DNA of 64,000 nucleotides from Tumebacillus amylolyticus (GCF_016722965.1 NZ_JAEQNB010000003.1:496001-560000); one strand, 5' to 3'; positions 1-8,145 are shown, counted from the first letter of the stretch. The notes: a model not told the origin generated them from the sequence alone. A program made the numbers and translations.

Positions 1-82
1 CGGTGTGGTGATTGTGAGTACGTTGGGGGCGATTGGGAAGTATCGTAAATTCCGCAAGATCAACCCCACGCTCAGTGCATAG
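1..82 (+). CDS. C-terminal end of an unidentified protein (partial)
   Basis: Frame 2 is open from the window edge and ends with TAG at 80-82. It encodes 26 residues that begin hydrophobic (GVVIVSTLGAIG) and finish with a basic tail (KYRKFRKINPTLSA). A hydrophobic stretch followed by a positive cytoplasmic tail is typical of the last helix of a transporter or permease, but too little is visible to name a family. A hairpin terminator follows within 8 bases. Confidence 0.5.
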   Translation, partial: GVVIVSTLGAIGKYRKFRKINPTLSA

Positions 83-118
83 GAAAAAAGGAGACTGCTC
101 ACGCGCAGTCTCCTTTTT
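83..118. terminator. Bidirectional rho-independent terminator
   Basis: A 9-bp perfect stem (GGAGACTGC at 90-98 with GCAGTCTCC at 105-113) is flanked by an A run on the left and a T run on the right. It can end the partial gene from the left and the GIY-YIG gene from the right. Confidence 0.85.
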
Positions 119-119
119 G

Positions 120-986
120 CTACTTCTCATTACGAAATTGAAAACGCGGACTTCTCTGATTCTCCTCCCAGAAAGCGCCGATGAGGTCGTTCTCCAGTTC
201 TTTCAACATGTAGGCTTCACGTATCTCTTGCTCCGACAAATCCACATAGGAAAAGCCAATCTGCAAGGATTGCCATTCTTTTTTCGAATGGGATTTGAGT
301 CGATCACGTATTGTAAATGATTCTCCAAGGTATATGATTTCGTTCGAATTGAGATCCACCAGCTTGTACAAGCCGGTTGTACGAGGCGAACTTTTGAGTG
401 CCTCTGGACAACGTAATTCCTCCACCGGGCTCCAATCGAGACCCATCCAATCCAGATCGGTCGCTTTTCCCTGACGATGCAAAGGTTCTGTGCTTCGTCC
501 CCCAGCCGGATTGTATATACCCGTTGGGAGGCGGTGACCTCGAATTTGCTTTTTACGTTCCTTTGATTTTACGTACTCAGGATGGAATCGACCGAAATTG
601 CACATGGCCGATTCTCCGAACTCAATTCGATACCGCCACAGTAAGTAACTTTCAAGCCCCTTACGTGTCGGAGTGGAAAGATCCATAGGGGCCACAGAAA
701 ACTCGAACGCGAGACCCTCTGCATCTTGCCAAGCCCATAACGAAGGCGCAGCGGTGTGCGGATCATTAAAAGGCATGTCCTCACTCTGCGTGTGTTTTAC
801 CAAAGCACCGACAACCCGCTCTTTCAGATTCCGTCCGGTCTGCCCAATGTAGTACAATTTGTCATGCCCAACGGGTTTGATACGGTACAAACCAGGCGCT
901 CGCGGGACGTTCCCGTCCTTGCCCTCAGAAAAAGGGACCCAATCTGTCCAAGAGAGCCGACACCAATTTAAATCTGTGAAAGTCAT
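120..986 (-). CDS. Tandem GIY-YIG nuclease-domain protein
   Basis: Hypothetical protein with two GIY-YIG-like units. The N-terminal unit shows GLYRIKPVG...YYIGQTG with a following arginine-rich helix and a later Glu (GLESYLLWRYRIEF). The C-terminal unit shows TGLYKLVDL...IIYLGES and a late Glu helix (LKELENDLIGAFWEE). GIY-YIG domains cut DNA as single-strand nicking modules in repair enzymes, homing endonucleases and restriction enzymes; two in tandem are unusual. The reading frame extends upstream to a GTG at 1034, but the ATG at 984-986 has a GGAGGT about 14 bases upstream, so that start is preferred (288 residues). No partner methylase or mobile-element gene is adjacent. Function unknown; host defence or repair is only a guess. 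Confidence 0.7.
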   Translation of the reverse strand: MTFTDLNWCRLSWTDWVPFSEGKDGNVPRAPGLYRIKPVGHDKLYYIGQTGRNLKERVVGALVKHTQSEDMPFNDPHTAAPSLWAWQDAEGLAFEFSVAPMDLSTPTRKGLESYLLWRYRIEFGESAMCNFGRFHPEYVKSKERKKQIRGHRLPTGIYNPAGGRSTEPLHRQGKATDLDWMGLDWSPVEELRCPEALKSSPRTTGLYKLVDLNSNEIIYLGESFTIRDRLKSHSKKEWQSLQIGFSYVDLSEQEIREAYMLKELENDLIGAFWEENQRSPRFQFRNEK

Positions 987-1053
987 GAGCTTGTCCGGTA
1001 ACCTCCGTTCACCCTCATTTCCAAATGCTTGCACAGATTAAATTATAGCATGC

Positions 1054-1096
1054 AAAAAACCCCCTCGTCGTCACTTCCACAACGAGGGGGTTTTTT
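1054..1096. terminator. Bidirectional rho-independent terminator
   Basis: AAAAAACCCCCTCGT (1054-1068) pairs with ACGAGGGGGTTTTTT (1082-1096). It lies between two genes on the minus strand and would stop rarD transcription before it reaches the GIY-YIG gene. Confidence 0.85.
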
Positions 1097-1159
1097 CATA
1101 TCACGACTTGCGTTTTGGTTTGTTCCTGCTATACGAAACAGCCAACAGAGCGGTCACGG

Positions 1160-2044
1160 TTACATTTTATAGGTAACGCTTTGGATCTTCTGCTTTTTCA
1201 GGATTTGAACGGTGTAGAGGAGCAGGGCGCTCCAGATGAAGGCAAATGAAATCAGGTCCATGGTGGTAAACGATTCATGGTACAGCACCAAACCCAAGAT
1301 CAGCGTCAGGGTCGGCGAGATGTATTGGAAAAACCCCATGACCGACAGCGGCAAGCGTTTCGCCCCTTCTGCAAACAACAAAAGCGGCAGAGCCGTGGCA
1401 ACACCGGCGAGCAGCAGGACGGCGATCTTCCAGCCCGGCAAGATCGCAAACGCGGTTCCGCCGTGCTCAAACCCAAGCAGATAGATCAGGGCAAACGGCA
1501 AGACGATCAACGTCTCCAAGGAAAGTCCGGCGATGGTGTCGATTTTGACCTTCTTCTTGGACAGACCGTACAGTCCGAACGAGAGCGCGAGCGAAATCGA
1601 CACCCACGGGAACTGGCCGTAGGAGATCGTCATGATCAACACCCCGATGATCGCAAGCGAAATCGAGCCCCATTGCAGTTTCGTCAGTCGCTCCCCGAGG
1701 AAGAACACCCCGAGAAACACGTTGACCAGCGGGTTGATGTAATACCCGAGGCTTGCTTCGACCATATGATTGTTGTTGACCGCCCAGATGTACAAAACCC
1801 AATTCGCACTGATGAGCAACGATGAGAAGGTGATCGCCAGTTTGCTTTTCCAGTCGGGAAGCGACTCTCGTAGCAGCTTCCATTTTTTCGTGACGGTGAC
1901 GAGCAACAGGACGAACACGACCGACCAGATGATGCGATGTGATAAAATCTCCCAAGCTCCTACTTCTGTGTACGTCTTCCAATAGATCGGCAGCAGGCCC
2001 CAGATGATATAGGACAGGGCTGCGCAGACGGTACCGATGTTCAT
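1160..2044 (-). CDS. rarD: EamA-family transporter RarD
   Basis: Inner-membrane protein of the drug/metabolite transporter superfamily, RarD subgroup. The N-terminus (ALSYIIWGLLPIYWK, then EILSHRIIWS) is the signature of RarD, and about ten hydrophobic helices are visible in two repeats. Length (294 residues) matches the family. RarD proteins were named for a chloramphenicol-sensitivity phenotype; their substrate is not established. The ATG at 2044 is preceded by AGGAG with a 9-base spacer. It is followed by a terminator and appears to be a single-gene unit, 24 bases downstream of the CBO0543 pair. Confidence 0.9.
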   Translation of the reverse strand: MNIGTVCAALSYIIWGLLPIYWKTYTEVGAWEILSHRIIWSVVFVLLLVTVTKKWKLLRESLPDWKSKLAITFSSLLISANWVLYIWAVNNNHMVEASLGYYINPLVNVFLGVFFLGERLTKLQWGSISLAIIGVLIMTISYGQFPWVSISLALSFGLYGLSKKKVKIDTIAGLSLETLIVLPFALIYLLGFEHGGTAFAILPGWKIAVLLLAGVATALPLLLFAEGAKRLPLSVMGFFQYISPTLTLILGLVLYHESFTTMDLISFAFIWSALLLYTVQILKKQKIQSVTYKM

Positions 2045-2067
2045 GTGAGTTCACTCCTGCGTTTGTG

Positions 2068-2583
2068 TCAATCTTTATGTATTCGGCGCAGGAGGTGGAC
2101 TGCCTCTTTTTTGTAGATGTGAAAAAAGCCGAGCTGAAGTCCGAAGACCACGAGATAGACCGGGATGGAGTACCAAAGCGACCAGCCTTTGTAGATCAGG
2201 ACGTGCGCCTTCACGGACAACCATTCATACCCGATGGAAATGCACGTCCATCCCAACATGTACAGCACAAGTTTAGGGCCCCGGAGGTTCCAACGGTCGT
2301 AAAAATAGAGAAAAAAGTAGCCCATCTGCGGGTACAAGAGGAAGTACGTCAGCGCATCAAACAATTCAAATCTCTCATCATCCATCCAATCGTAGTAATC
2401 GTACGGCTTGAGAGCGAGCACGTCGTCTACACTCATGACGAGAAATACCAAGAACAGAAAATTCATGACGGTAAAATAACGTGGAAATCGTCGTGGCAAC
2501 AGGAAGAACAACGCAAGCAAGATCGCGCTTGAGGCGAGGACGAACCATTCGTTCAAATCGAATGTATGCGGCAGTGGGAACAT
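2068..2583 (-). CDS. CBO0543-family membrane protein (copy 1)
   Basis: Small multi-pass membrane protein (171 residues, about five helices) resembling the CBO0543 family of Bacillota, whose function is unknown. Recognisable blocks are the short acidic/aromatic loop VDDVLALKPYDYYDW and the later YEWLSVKAHVLIYKGW. The ATG at 2581-2583 has GAGGT nine bases upstream and overlaps the stop codon of the upstream gene by one base (TGATG), indicating translational coupling. An in-frame GTG two codons earlier lies too close to the ribosome site. Two relatives lie immediately upstream, one on each strand. Confidence 0.75.
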   Translation of the reverse strand: MFPLPHTFDLNEWFVLASSAILLALFFLLPRRFPRYFTVMNFLFLVFLVMSVDDVLALKPYDYYDWMDDERFELFDALTYFLLYPQMGYFFLYFYDRWNLRGPKLVLYMLGWTCISIGYEWLSVKAHVLIYKGWSLWYSIPVYLVVFGLQLGFFHIYKKEAVHLLRRIHKD

Positions 2584-3053
2584 CAGCACTTTACCTCGGC
2601 GTAGAGTAATTTGAGAAATCCTTTTCTCATCCAGATCCCGAGCAGCAAACTCACCGTCCAGTAGATGGCCGCTCCCCCTAAGTTCCAGTGGATGAGCTTG
2701 ATCAGGCCGAGTCGTGCTGTCAGGCCAATGACCACGACGAGCACCGCATCATAGATGACAAAGAGAAAGAGTTTGCGCACCCAAGACTCGGCGTTCGCAT
2801 AGAGGTTCAAAAACCAGACTTGCAGGATCGGAAACAGGATCATTCGATTAAAAACGACGCCCCAATACAGGTCTATTTTTTCTGTGACCTCCACCAATCC
2901 GAGATTGACCCAGATGATCGCCACGAAGTCCTGTAGCAGAAAGGAGAAGGTGAAAAAATAGACGAGAATTTCAAAGAGATGAAGATGTTTTTTGGAGACG
3001 AGGAAGCTGTAGAGGACGAGCAAGTTGAAGACCAAGATGCATGACAAGATCAC
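2583..3053 (-). CDS. CBO0543-like membrane protein (copy 2)
   Basis: Membrane protein with about five helices, similar in size and topology to its two neighbours but less conserved (FLVSKKHLHLFEILVYFFTFSFLLQDFVAI at the N-terminal half). The open frame extends to 3182, but the sequence before position 3053 is basic, non-hydrophobic and overlaps the divergent promoter region. The GTG at 3051-3053, with GAGAGGAGG about 11 bases upstream, gives a 156-residue protein starting directly in the first helix and is preferred. It is the first gene of a two-gene unit with copy 1. Function unknown. Confidence 0.65.
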   Translation of the reverse strand: MILSCILVFNLLVLYSFLVSKKHLHLFEILVYFFTFSFLLQDFVAIIWVNLGLVEVTEKIDLYWGVVFNRMILFPILQVWFLNLYANAESWVRKLFLFVIYDAVLVVVIGLTARLGLIKLIHWNLGGAAIYWTVSLLLGIWMRKGFLKLLYAEVKC

Positions 3054-3211
3054 AGAGTACCACTCCTCCTCTCTCGAACGGTGGATGCTTCCTTCCTTTA
3101 CTTTCCCTTCGCGTCTCCCCTGTATTCTCAATGCAAGAAAGAAATGGTATCGGGGTAAACTATTCGGTAGTTCGGTCCCCACTTTTTTTTGGCGAAAGGA
3201 TATGGACGTGT

Positions 3212-3664
3212 ATGGTGTTTTCCATCGTTTTGTTTGTTGGTTCCTGGCTTTTCTTTTTGTTCTTGGGTAAGAAAAAAAAGTTCTACGTGCTCTCTCCTAC
3301 CTGCTATGTTGCAATGATTTTGGGGCTGTCCACCGATGTGATGATCGATGCGTATGGTCTGTGGGAATATCCGGCTACTACCGGTCTGCAATCTTTTTGG
3401 CGGCATATCCTAGATGATTTCGGGATTTACTTTGTCGTGACGTATTTGTTTTTGCAGACGCTGCCGAAGCAGCCGAACTTTTGGAACATGGTGTTGCACA
3501 TTTTTTATTGGTCGGTTCTTGCATTTGGGTTGGAGTTTTTGGCTTTGAAGACCGGAAATTTGAAACATAGACTGTGGTGGAATTTAGGGTTTTCGTATGT
3601 GTCGGATGTGGGGTTGTATTTGATTTTTTATTATCATCATCGATGGAGAGTACGGATGGAATGA
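3212..3664 (+). CDS. CBO0543-family membrane protein (copy 3)
   Basis: Third member of the local CBO0543-like group, transcribed divergently from the other two. The protein has about five helices with the motif STDVMIDAYGLWEYP after helix 2 and FGLEFLALKTGNLKHRLWW near the end, matching the loop positions of copy 1. The frame is open from 3041, but the ATG at 3212 (150 residues) is preceded by GAAAGGA and begins in the first helix, so the longer start is rejected. A strong terminator follows the stop codon. Function unknown. Confidence 0.75.
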   Translation: MVFSIVLFVGSWLFFLFLGKKKKFYVLSPTCYVAMILGLSTDVMIDAYGLWEYPATTGLQSFWRHILDDFGIYFVVTYLFLQTLPKQPNFWNMVLHIFYWSVLAFGLEFLALKTGNLKHRLWWNLGFSYVSDVGLYLIFYYHHRWRVRME

Positions 3665-3666
3665 GG

Positions 3667-3705
3667 AAAGCACGAGGAGCCCATGCGGTCCTCGTGCTTT
3701 TTTTT
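3667..3705 (+). terminator. Rho-independent terminator
   Basis: AAAGCACGAGGA (3667-3678) pairs with TCCTCGTGCTTT (3689-3700), followed by a run of T. It sits in the convergent gap between the third CBO0543 gene and the DUF4832 gene. Confidence 0.85.
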
Positions 3706-3713
3706 CTCTTTTT

Positions 3714-5117
3714 TTACTGCAAAATCTCTAGCTTGCCAAGTTCATAGCGACCGTCCGTACGTCTCCCCTCCATGGCAAAGTCGATGCCCGGTTGCTTCGT
3801 TTCCGGGTCGAGCAACGCAACGCACAGCGAATAGGTTCCCGCCGGGAGGTTTTGTGGAACGGGCAAGAATTCCTGTAGGGAATGTTCGCCGGGGAGCCAA
3901 CTGCGGATGTCCTGCTGCGTGTTCAGTTGGGTGGCGACTCGTCCTGAAGCGTCGACCAAGGAGAGCTCAAACGGCCACGGATCGTAAAAAGGCGCGACTC
4001 CGTGGTTGGCGATGGTCATGTGGAGCGAAAGCAGCCCGCCTTGGCGAATCTTCTCGGGGTAGGTGGCGTCGGGGATTGTGAAGCGGTAGCCCATCGTTTT
4101 GAGAAATTCATCGAGATTGGCCTGTTCCTCGGCGGGGAACTTCTGCTCGGCGATCGTCGTCGCGCCCATCCAGGAGACGTGCGTGTCTCGGGTCTGTTGA
4201 AGCACAGCCTCCATGTGATCGGATTTCAATTGCTCGAGCACCGTGTCTGCATTGCCAAATTCGCCGCCGCTGGGGCCGTATTTCCAGAAGTCGGGCATGG
4301 GCGGGATGTCGGTGCCGGCGAGGGAGGAGGTGTAGCCTTTTTCGTACCAGTCTTTGAAGTCGTAGGTGGAGCGGGCGACTCCGAACATGTCGTTGTAGAG
4401 ACCCATTCCATACTGGCTGACGACAGGGTGCGGGCGGCGCATGAGGAGTTTTTTATCGGGAAACGCGTCTAGGTAGTGGTGGACGTAGAGATCGGAGACG
4501 GCGAGTTTGGGAAACGGGATGACGAGGTGGTCGTCTTGGAAGGTGTGCCATTCTCCCCAATGCCCGATGCTCCCCAACGCGAGAAACGCGATGCGCGGGT
4601 CGTGGTCGTAGCGCTCTCCGAGTTTTTTCAGGAGGAGGCGGTGGTTTTCGATCAGGGTCGGGTTGCTGTAGTTTGGGGAGAAGCCCTTGCCGATGTCTTC
4701 GTCATACCAGATGCCGTCGCCTTGGATTTCGTTGTAGAGCCAGTCGGGGATGTCCTTGTGTTGGTCGGACGAGCTGTAGTCGAGAACGAGGCGGAGGATG
4801 ACTTGGACTCCGCGGGATTGCCACTCGTCGAAGTGCAAGCGTTTTTCCATGGCTTCGAAGTTGTAGTGGTTTTTGGATGGTTCAAGTTCTGCCCAGGTGA
4901 CGACGCCGTAGACGAGACGGATGGGCTGCTCGTAAGGGCCGTGGTCGGCAGAGGGGGCTAGTCCCATGTAAGGGTTGTTGAGGACGGATTGGGATTCTGG
5001 GGGGTGAACTTGTAGTAGGGTCGGTAGTTCGGTATGGTGCAGCGGCTTGGAGGCGATGAGTTCGGTGGCGAGCAGGAGGATGAGTGTGAGGCGGATGAGA
5101 AGTATGAGTTTGCGCAT
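3714..5117 (-). CDS. DUF4832 domain glycosidase-like protein, membrane-anchored or secreted
   Basis: 467-residue protein with a hydrophobic N-terminal segment (MRKLILLIRLTLILLLATELIAS) acting as signal peptide or anchor. The body resembles DUF4874/DUF4832 proteins: a TIM-barrel-like part (RLVYGVVTWAELEPSKNHYNF, GVQVILRLVLDYSS, GSIGHWGEWHTF) followed by a C-terminal beta-sandwich (LSLHMTIANHGVAPFYDPW). Related proteins look like glycoside hydrolases but no activity is established. The frame starts at a TTG at 5156; the ATG at 5115-5117 with GGAGGAGG upstream is preferred because it places the hydrophobic segment at the terminus. The LGNQAV protein lies 39 bases upstream on the same strand. Confidence 0.75.
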   Translation of the reverse strand: MRKLILLIRLTLILLLATELIASKPLHHTELPTLLQVHPPESQSVLNNPYMGLAPSADHGPYEQPIRLVYGVVTWAELEPSKNHYNFEAMEKRLHFDEWQSRGVQVILRLVLDYSSSDQHKDIPDWLYNEIQGDGIWYDEDIGKGFSPNYSNPTLIENHRLLLKKLGERYDHDPRIAFLALGSIGHWGEWHTFQDDHLVIPFPKLAVSDLYVHHYLDAFPDKKLLMRRPHPVVSQYGMGLYNDMFGVARSTYDFKDWYEKGYTSSLAGTDIPPMPDFWKYGPSGGEFGNADTVLEQLKSDHMEAVLQQTRDTHVSWMGATTIAEQKFPAEEQANLDEFLKTMGYRFTIPDATYPEKIRQGGLLSLHMTIANHGVAPFYDPWPFELSLVDASGRVATQLNTQQDIRSWLPGEHSLQEFLPVPQNLPAGTYSLCVALLDPETKQPGIDFAMEGRRTDGRYELGKLEILQ

Positions 5118-5156
5118 GGGGGTGAGTGCCTCCTCCGGGCCGTTTTTTTTTGACAA

Positions 5157-6251
5157 TCAATCGTAGTAGAAGCTCGGGACATGCTTATTGAGCCACGTAT
5201 CCCCCGTGCGTTCATTCACAGAGAAGCCGGAGTAGAAAAACCAACTGGTCGCATTCACCCCCATTGCGACGAGAATGCTCGGCACTAACTTCATGTTGAT
5301 TGTCGTTCCAAAGAAGCTTTCCAATTCACTGTGGATAAAATCTTGTCGAATGGACGGGTCCAAATTTTGTTCGTCCTTGGACCTCCCGATCTCTTTGCTG
5401 AGCGATTTTACGGTGAATTCTTTGCCGATCAAGGTCCAGATGTGTTTTTTGTGGTCGTAGATCTCTTGCTCTTGTTTGATCCGTTCTTTGAGATCCTTTT
5501 CCGAGAGTACGGAGGTGTTGTTTTTGTTCGACTTCATGACGCCCAAGGTTCCTTCTGTCAGAGAGTCATACGTCACTTCTGCGAAGATCGCGATTCGCTC
5601 TTCCCAATTGTCTTTTTTCAAGATGTGGTCCGCGCTGTTGGAAGCGGTGACATCCAGCCATGCAATTTCATCTTCGAGATCGTCATTCCAGAGTACCAAG
5701 TCAGGTCTCGTGCCCCCGTGGACGACCTGGGTCAGAACCGTACATCCCGACGGGTCTGAGGGGCGGAAGTCGGAGCTGCCGTGGCTGACCAGGGATTCAA
5801 TGACGTACCCGAAGGAGGCGCTCAAGAGACTGGCCGGTTCGCCATCGAGAACCTTCTGCCAATCCTCCGCCCATTTTTTGGTGTGACCGTCTAGGGCTTT
5901 GTATGCGCCTAAACTCGGGACGGAAACGACGAAATCGTAGGCGGCTTTGACCGCTTTGTTGTAGGAGGCGAAAAATTGCTTCGCTTGTTTGATGAGATCG
6001 CCATCCATGCTGTTGTAGGTTTCGTTTTCGAGGTCTCGTTGGATGGGTTTGGTTTGCGAGGAGATGTTTGTCTTGGCGTGATGGGGTTTATTGGCTTTGC
6101 CACGCATCATTTGCATGACGGCTTGGTTCCCCAGGGTCTTCTGCAATTGCAGGATCTTGGACGGAGATGGGACGGGTGATTTGGAGGTTGTGGGCCGGTT
6201 GGGTTTGGAAGTTGATGTATGTGGAGAGCGGGTAGTTGAACTCTTGGTCAT
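5157..6251 (-). CDS. Putative effector with LGNQAV signature and PD-(D/E)xK-like core
   Basis: 364-residue protein of unknown function. Residues 1-32 are a Ser/Thr/Pro/Lys-rich disordered leader, followed by ILQLQKTLGNQAVMQMMR at 33-50. A helix of the LQ-x(2)-LGN-x-AV type is known at the N-terminus of proteins associated with extracellular contractile injection systems and DUF4157 proteins. A central block (E152, RPDLVLW at 182-188, AWLDVTAS at 197-204) resembles a PD-(D/E)xK nuclease core, but the expected catalytic Lys is Thr202. The open frame reaches 6515; the ATG at 6249-6251 is chosen because AGGAG lies 9 bases upstream and a terminator lies inside the longer version. No immunity gene or injection-system gene is visible nearby. 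Nuclease activity is an inference. Confidence 0.55.
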   Translation of the reverse strand: MTKSSTTRSPHTSTSKPNRPTTSKSPVPSPSKILQLQKTLGNQAVMQMMRGKANKPHHAKTNISSQTKPIQRDLENETYNSMDGDLIKQAKQFFASYNKAVKAAYDFVVSVPSLGAYKALDGHTKKWAEDWQKVLDGEPASLLSASFGYVIESLVSHGSSDFRPSDPSGCTVLTQVVHGGTRPDLVLWNDDLEDEIAWLDVTASNSADHILKKDNWEERIAIFAEVTYDSLTEGTLGVMKSNKNNTSVLSEKDLKERIKQEQEIYDHKKHIWTLIGKEFTVKSLSKEIGRSKDEQNLDPSIRQDFIHSELESFFGTTINMKLVPSILVAMGVNATSWFFYSGFSVNERTGDTWLNKHVPSFYYD

Positions 6252-6309
6252 GATACTCAACTCCTGACGAGTAGGATTTCTTTTGATAAATATAGCATAA
6301 GCGGTGAGT

Positions 6310-6344
6310 AAAAAAAGGACCCCAGCCGGTTTCGGTTGGGGCCC
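6310..6344 (-). terminator. Rho-independent terminator on the minus strand
   Basis: CCCCAGCCG (6320-6328) and CGGTTGGGG (6333-6341) form a stem with one G-U pair; on the minus strand it is followed by seven T. It lies 59 bases upstream of the LGNQAV gene start, so it either insulates that gene or acts in its leader. Confidence 0.65.
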
Positions 6345-6420
6345 TCTTGCGTGATAGAAGTCCAATTGACGGGTGTGCGGTGGAATCGTGCTCATCGGGG
6401 CTACTACAGTAGTAGTGCTA

Positions 6421-6449
6421 TTGACAACCAAATTTTCACACAGTAGGAT
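6421..6449 (+). promoter_or_regulatory. Sigma-A type promoter of the SnoaL-like gene
   Basis: TTGACA at 6421-6426, 17-base spacer, TAGGAT at 6444-6449. It lies in an AT-rich stretch about 65 bases before the start codon. Confidence 0.7.
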
Positions 6450-6513
6450 ATCGTTACATGGAGTATAGTAATTTGTAAAAATTATAGATTCATAAAATAA
6501 AGGAGATGCATTC

Positions 6514-6945
6514 ATGAGATATAGTACCGTTCAGGACGTTTTGGAAACCTTCAAGTCTGCCGTTTATGAGAAAGATGTTGCGCGGTATCTCTCGATCTAC
6601 GCTGGCGACATCCATATGTTTGATTGTTGGGGAGATTGGGAGTGCGTCGGCCTTTCTCAGTGGGAGGAAATTGTAAAGGACTGGTTTGGTGGTTTGCAAG
6701 AGGAGGGCGTTACCCTCAAAACGGAGTTTGATGATGTGGTCGTGCAGGAGAACTCAAATCTCGCTTTCGTTCATTGCAATGTGACGTTTGCTGCGTATAA
6801 CGAATCCGACGAGAAACTTCGTCACATGACGAATCGATTCACGTTCGGTCTGCGAAAAGATGCGGAATCTTGGAGCATTGTACACCAACATTCTTCCCTG
6901 CCGATCAGTATGGAGACTGGGAAGGGTATTTTTAACTTGAAGTAA
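6514..6945 (+). CDS. SnoaL-like / DUF4440-type NTF2-fold protein
   Basis: 143-residue single-domain protein of the NTF2-like cone-fold group. It starts with the typical helix VQDVLETFKSAVYEKDVARYLSIYAGDIHMFDCWG and continues with alternating strands (LAFVHCNVTFAAYNE, LRHMTNRFTFGLRKDAESWSIVHQHSSLP), where the late WSIVHQHSS is characteristic of SnoaL/DUF4440 proteins. Members bind small hydrophobic ligands or act as isomerases, but this one cannot be assigned a substrate. The ATG at 6514 has AAGGAG upstream, a promoter and a terminator of its own, so it is an independent unit. Confidence 0.8.
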   Translation: MRYSTVQDVLETFKSAVYEKDVARYLSIYAGDIHMFDCWGDWECVGLSQWEEIVKDWFGGLQEEGVTLKTEFDDVVVQENSNLAFVHCNVTFAAYNESDEKLRHMTNRFTFGLRKDAESWSIVHQHSSLPISMETGKGIFNLK

Positions 6946-6957
6946 GTACGGTTCCAC

Positions 6958-6996
6958 AAAGGCCCCCTTTTCATGAGAAAAGGGAGCCTTTTTTTT
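6958..6996 (+). terminator. Rho-independent terminator
   Basis: A stem between AAAGGC-CCCTTTTC and GAAAAGGGAGCCTTT with an ATGA loop, followed by eight T, ends the SnoaL-like gene. Confidence 0.85.
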
Positions 6997-7062
6997 ATAC
7001 AGTTTCGAATGCGACGATCGACAGCAGATTCGACAGTCCCACTTTTGAATCGTGCTCGTTTT

Positions 7063-8073
7063 TTACTCGGCTGGTTCGACGAGCGGTCGGTGGTTCTCTT
7101 GGTGACGGAATTGCGACAAGCGGTTGTAAATTTCCATCCGCGCTCGATTGATGCCCCCGATCGGTCTGTGCTCGGTTAAGCAATGACCGGGTGAGAACGA
7201 GAAATCCTCGGACAGAGCTTCGCGTTCGGCTGTGCGGAATACTTGCATGGGGATGCGCAACGTTGCCACTTTGACGAACGGAGCATCGGCTTCCTTCCAT
7301 TCCACGGATGCATCTTCAATCGGGGTGCTGTGCTGGTCCTTGAATTTCTGCACAAGGAGATCAAAACTCGCCTCTTGCTTCGACAAGTGCGCTTCCATCT
7401 GTTCAGTCAGATAGGAGTCGGATAATACCGCAGGCAGTTCACTTTGGTACTGCGATGTGGGAACAAGCGAATACTTGACTGCGGCGTCATCGCCAAACAG
7501 ATACGGCGTGGTGCTCCAGTAGCGAATGTCCAACGGCGAGGTGTGGTTGAGTTTTGCCTGGCTTGCGACTTTTAGAACACTCAGGTTGCCGGAGACCAAC
7601 ATGCGGAAGAGAAACACGAGCGGAGACCACTCGATGCTGTAGTAGATCGCCTCATGAAACATCTTGACCGTCCCCAACGGCATCGTCGGGCAACTGACCA
7701 TCAAAAAGTCCTGTGTCTGCATCTCCCCCTGTGGCAAAAACTTCTCGCCTTCAACGCCCAAGACTTTGATCGCGATTCCACGAATGTCCTTTTTGACATC
7801 GCTCTGCACGTTGCCGTTGGAATTGGAGAACCGAATCCAGGCTTGGTAAGTGCGGACTTCCTTGAAGATCCCGACGCGCAGGTGATCGGGGAGGTTGTTT
7901 TCCACGGTGAATTCTGCTTGGAGCAGGCCGAGGTTTTTAGGATGAGCGTCGCGTTTGACAGAGCCGGATGCATAGTCTTTTTTCATTTTCTTTTGCAAGG
8001 CGGCGATGATTCGGTCTTTGTAGTAGTCATCGCGGGGTAGGGTCGTCTCGAAGGGAGTTAGAGGGTGGTTCAT
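7063..8073 (-). CDS. Catalase-family heme protein
   Basis: 336-residue member of the small catalase-related family. The N-terminal part carries the family hallmark RDAHPKNLGLLQAEFTVE (His for the distal heme pocket), then RFSNSNGNVQSDVKKDIRGIAIKVLG and QDFLMVSCPTMPLG, all typical of catalase cores. It is shorter than clade catalases and lacks their C-terminal domain. Members can be catalases, peroxidases or lipid hydroperoxide-converting enzymes, so the exact reaction is open. Its ATG at 8073 is preceded by GGAG, and a promoter with TTGACG and TATATT lies upstream. It appears to be a single-gene unit. Confidence 0.85.
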   Translation of the reverse strand: MNHPLTPFETTLPRDDYYKDRIIAALQKKMKKDYASGSVKRDAHPKNLGLLQAEFTVENNLPDHLRVGIFKEVRTYQAWIRFSNSNGNVQSDVKKDIRGIAIKVLGVEGEKFLPQGEMQTQDFLMVSCPTMPLGTVKMFHEAIYYSIEWSPLVFLFRMLVSGNLSVLKVASQAKLNHTSPLDIRYWSTTPYLFGDDAAVKYSLVPTSQYQSELPAVLSDSYLTEQMEAHLSKQEASFDLLVQKFKDQHSTPIEDASVEWKEADAPFVKVATLRIPMQVFRTAEREALSEDFSFSPGHCLTEHRPIGGINRARMEIYNRLSQFRHQENHRPLVEPAE

Positions 8074-8115
8074 GCAGGGACTCGCTCCTTTTAAATAAAA
8101 TCAAATATCGATAAT

Positions 8116-8145
8116 AATATAACTAATAAAATAACTCTGCGTCAA
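8116..8145 (-). promoter_or_regulatory. Sigma-A type promoter of the catalase-family gene
   Basis: On the minus strand TTGACG (8140-8145) and TATATT (8116-8121) are separated by 18 bases in an AT-rich block. The rest of 8146-8363 holds no gene; an inverted repeat CCCCTGA/TCAGGGG near 8310-8342 is terminator-like on the plus strand only. Confidence 0.6.

Noticed and set aside
6252-6515. N-terminal extension of the LGNQAV protein to position 6515
   Set aside because: It reads through a terminator hairpin and the divergent promoter, and a strong ribosome site marks the ATG at 6251.
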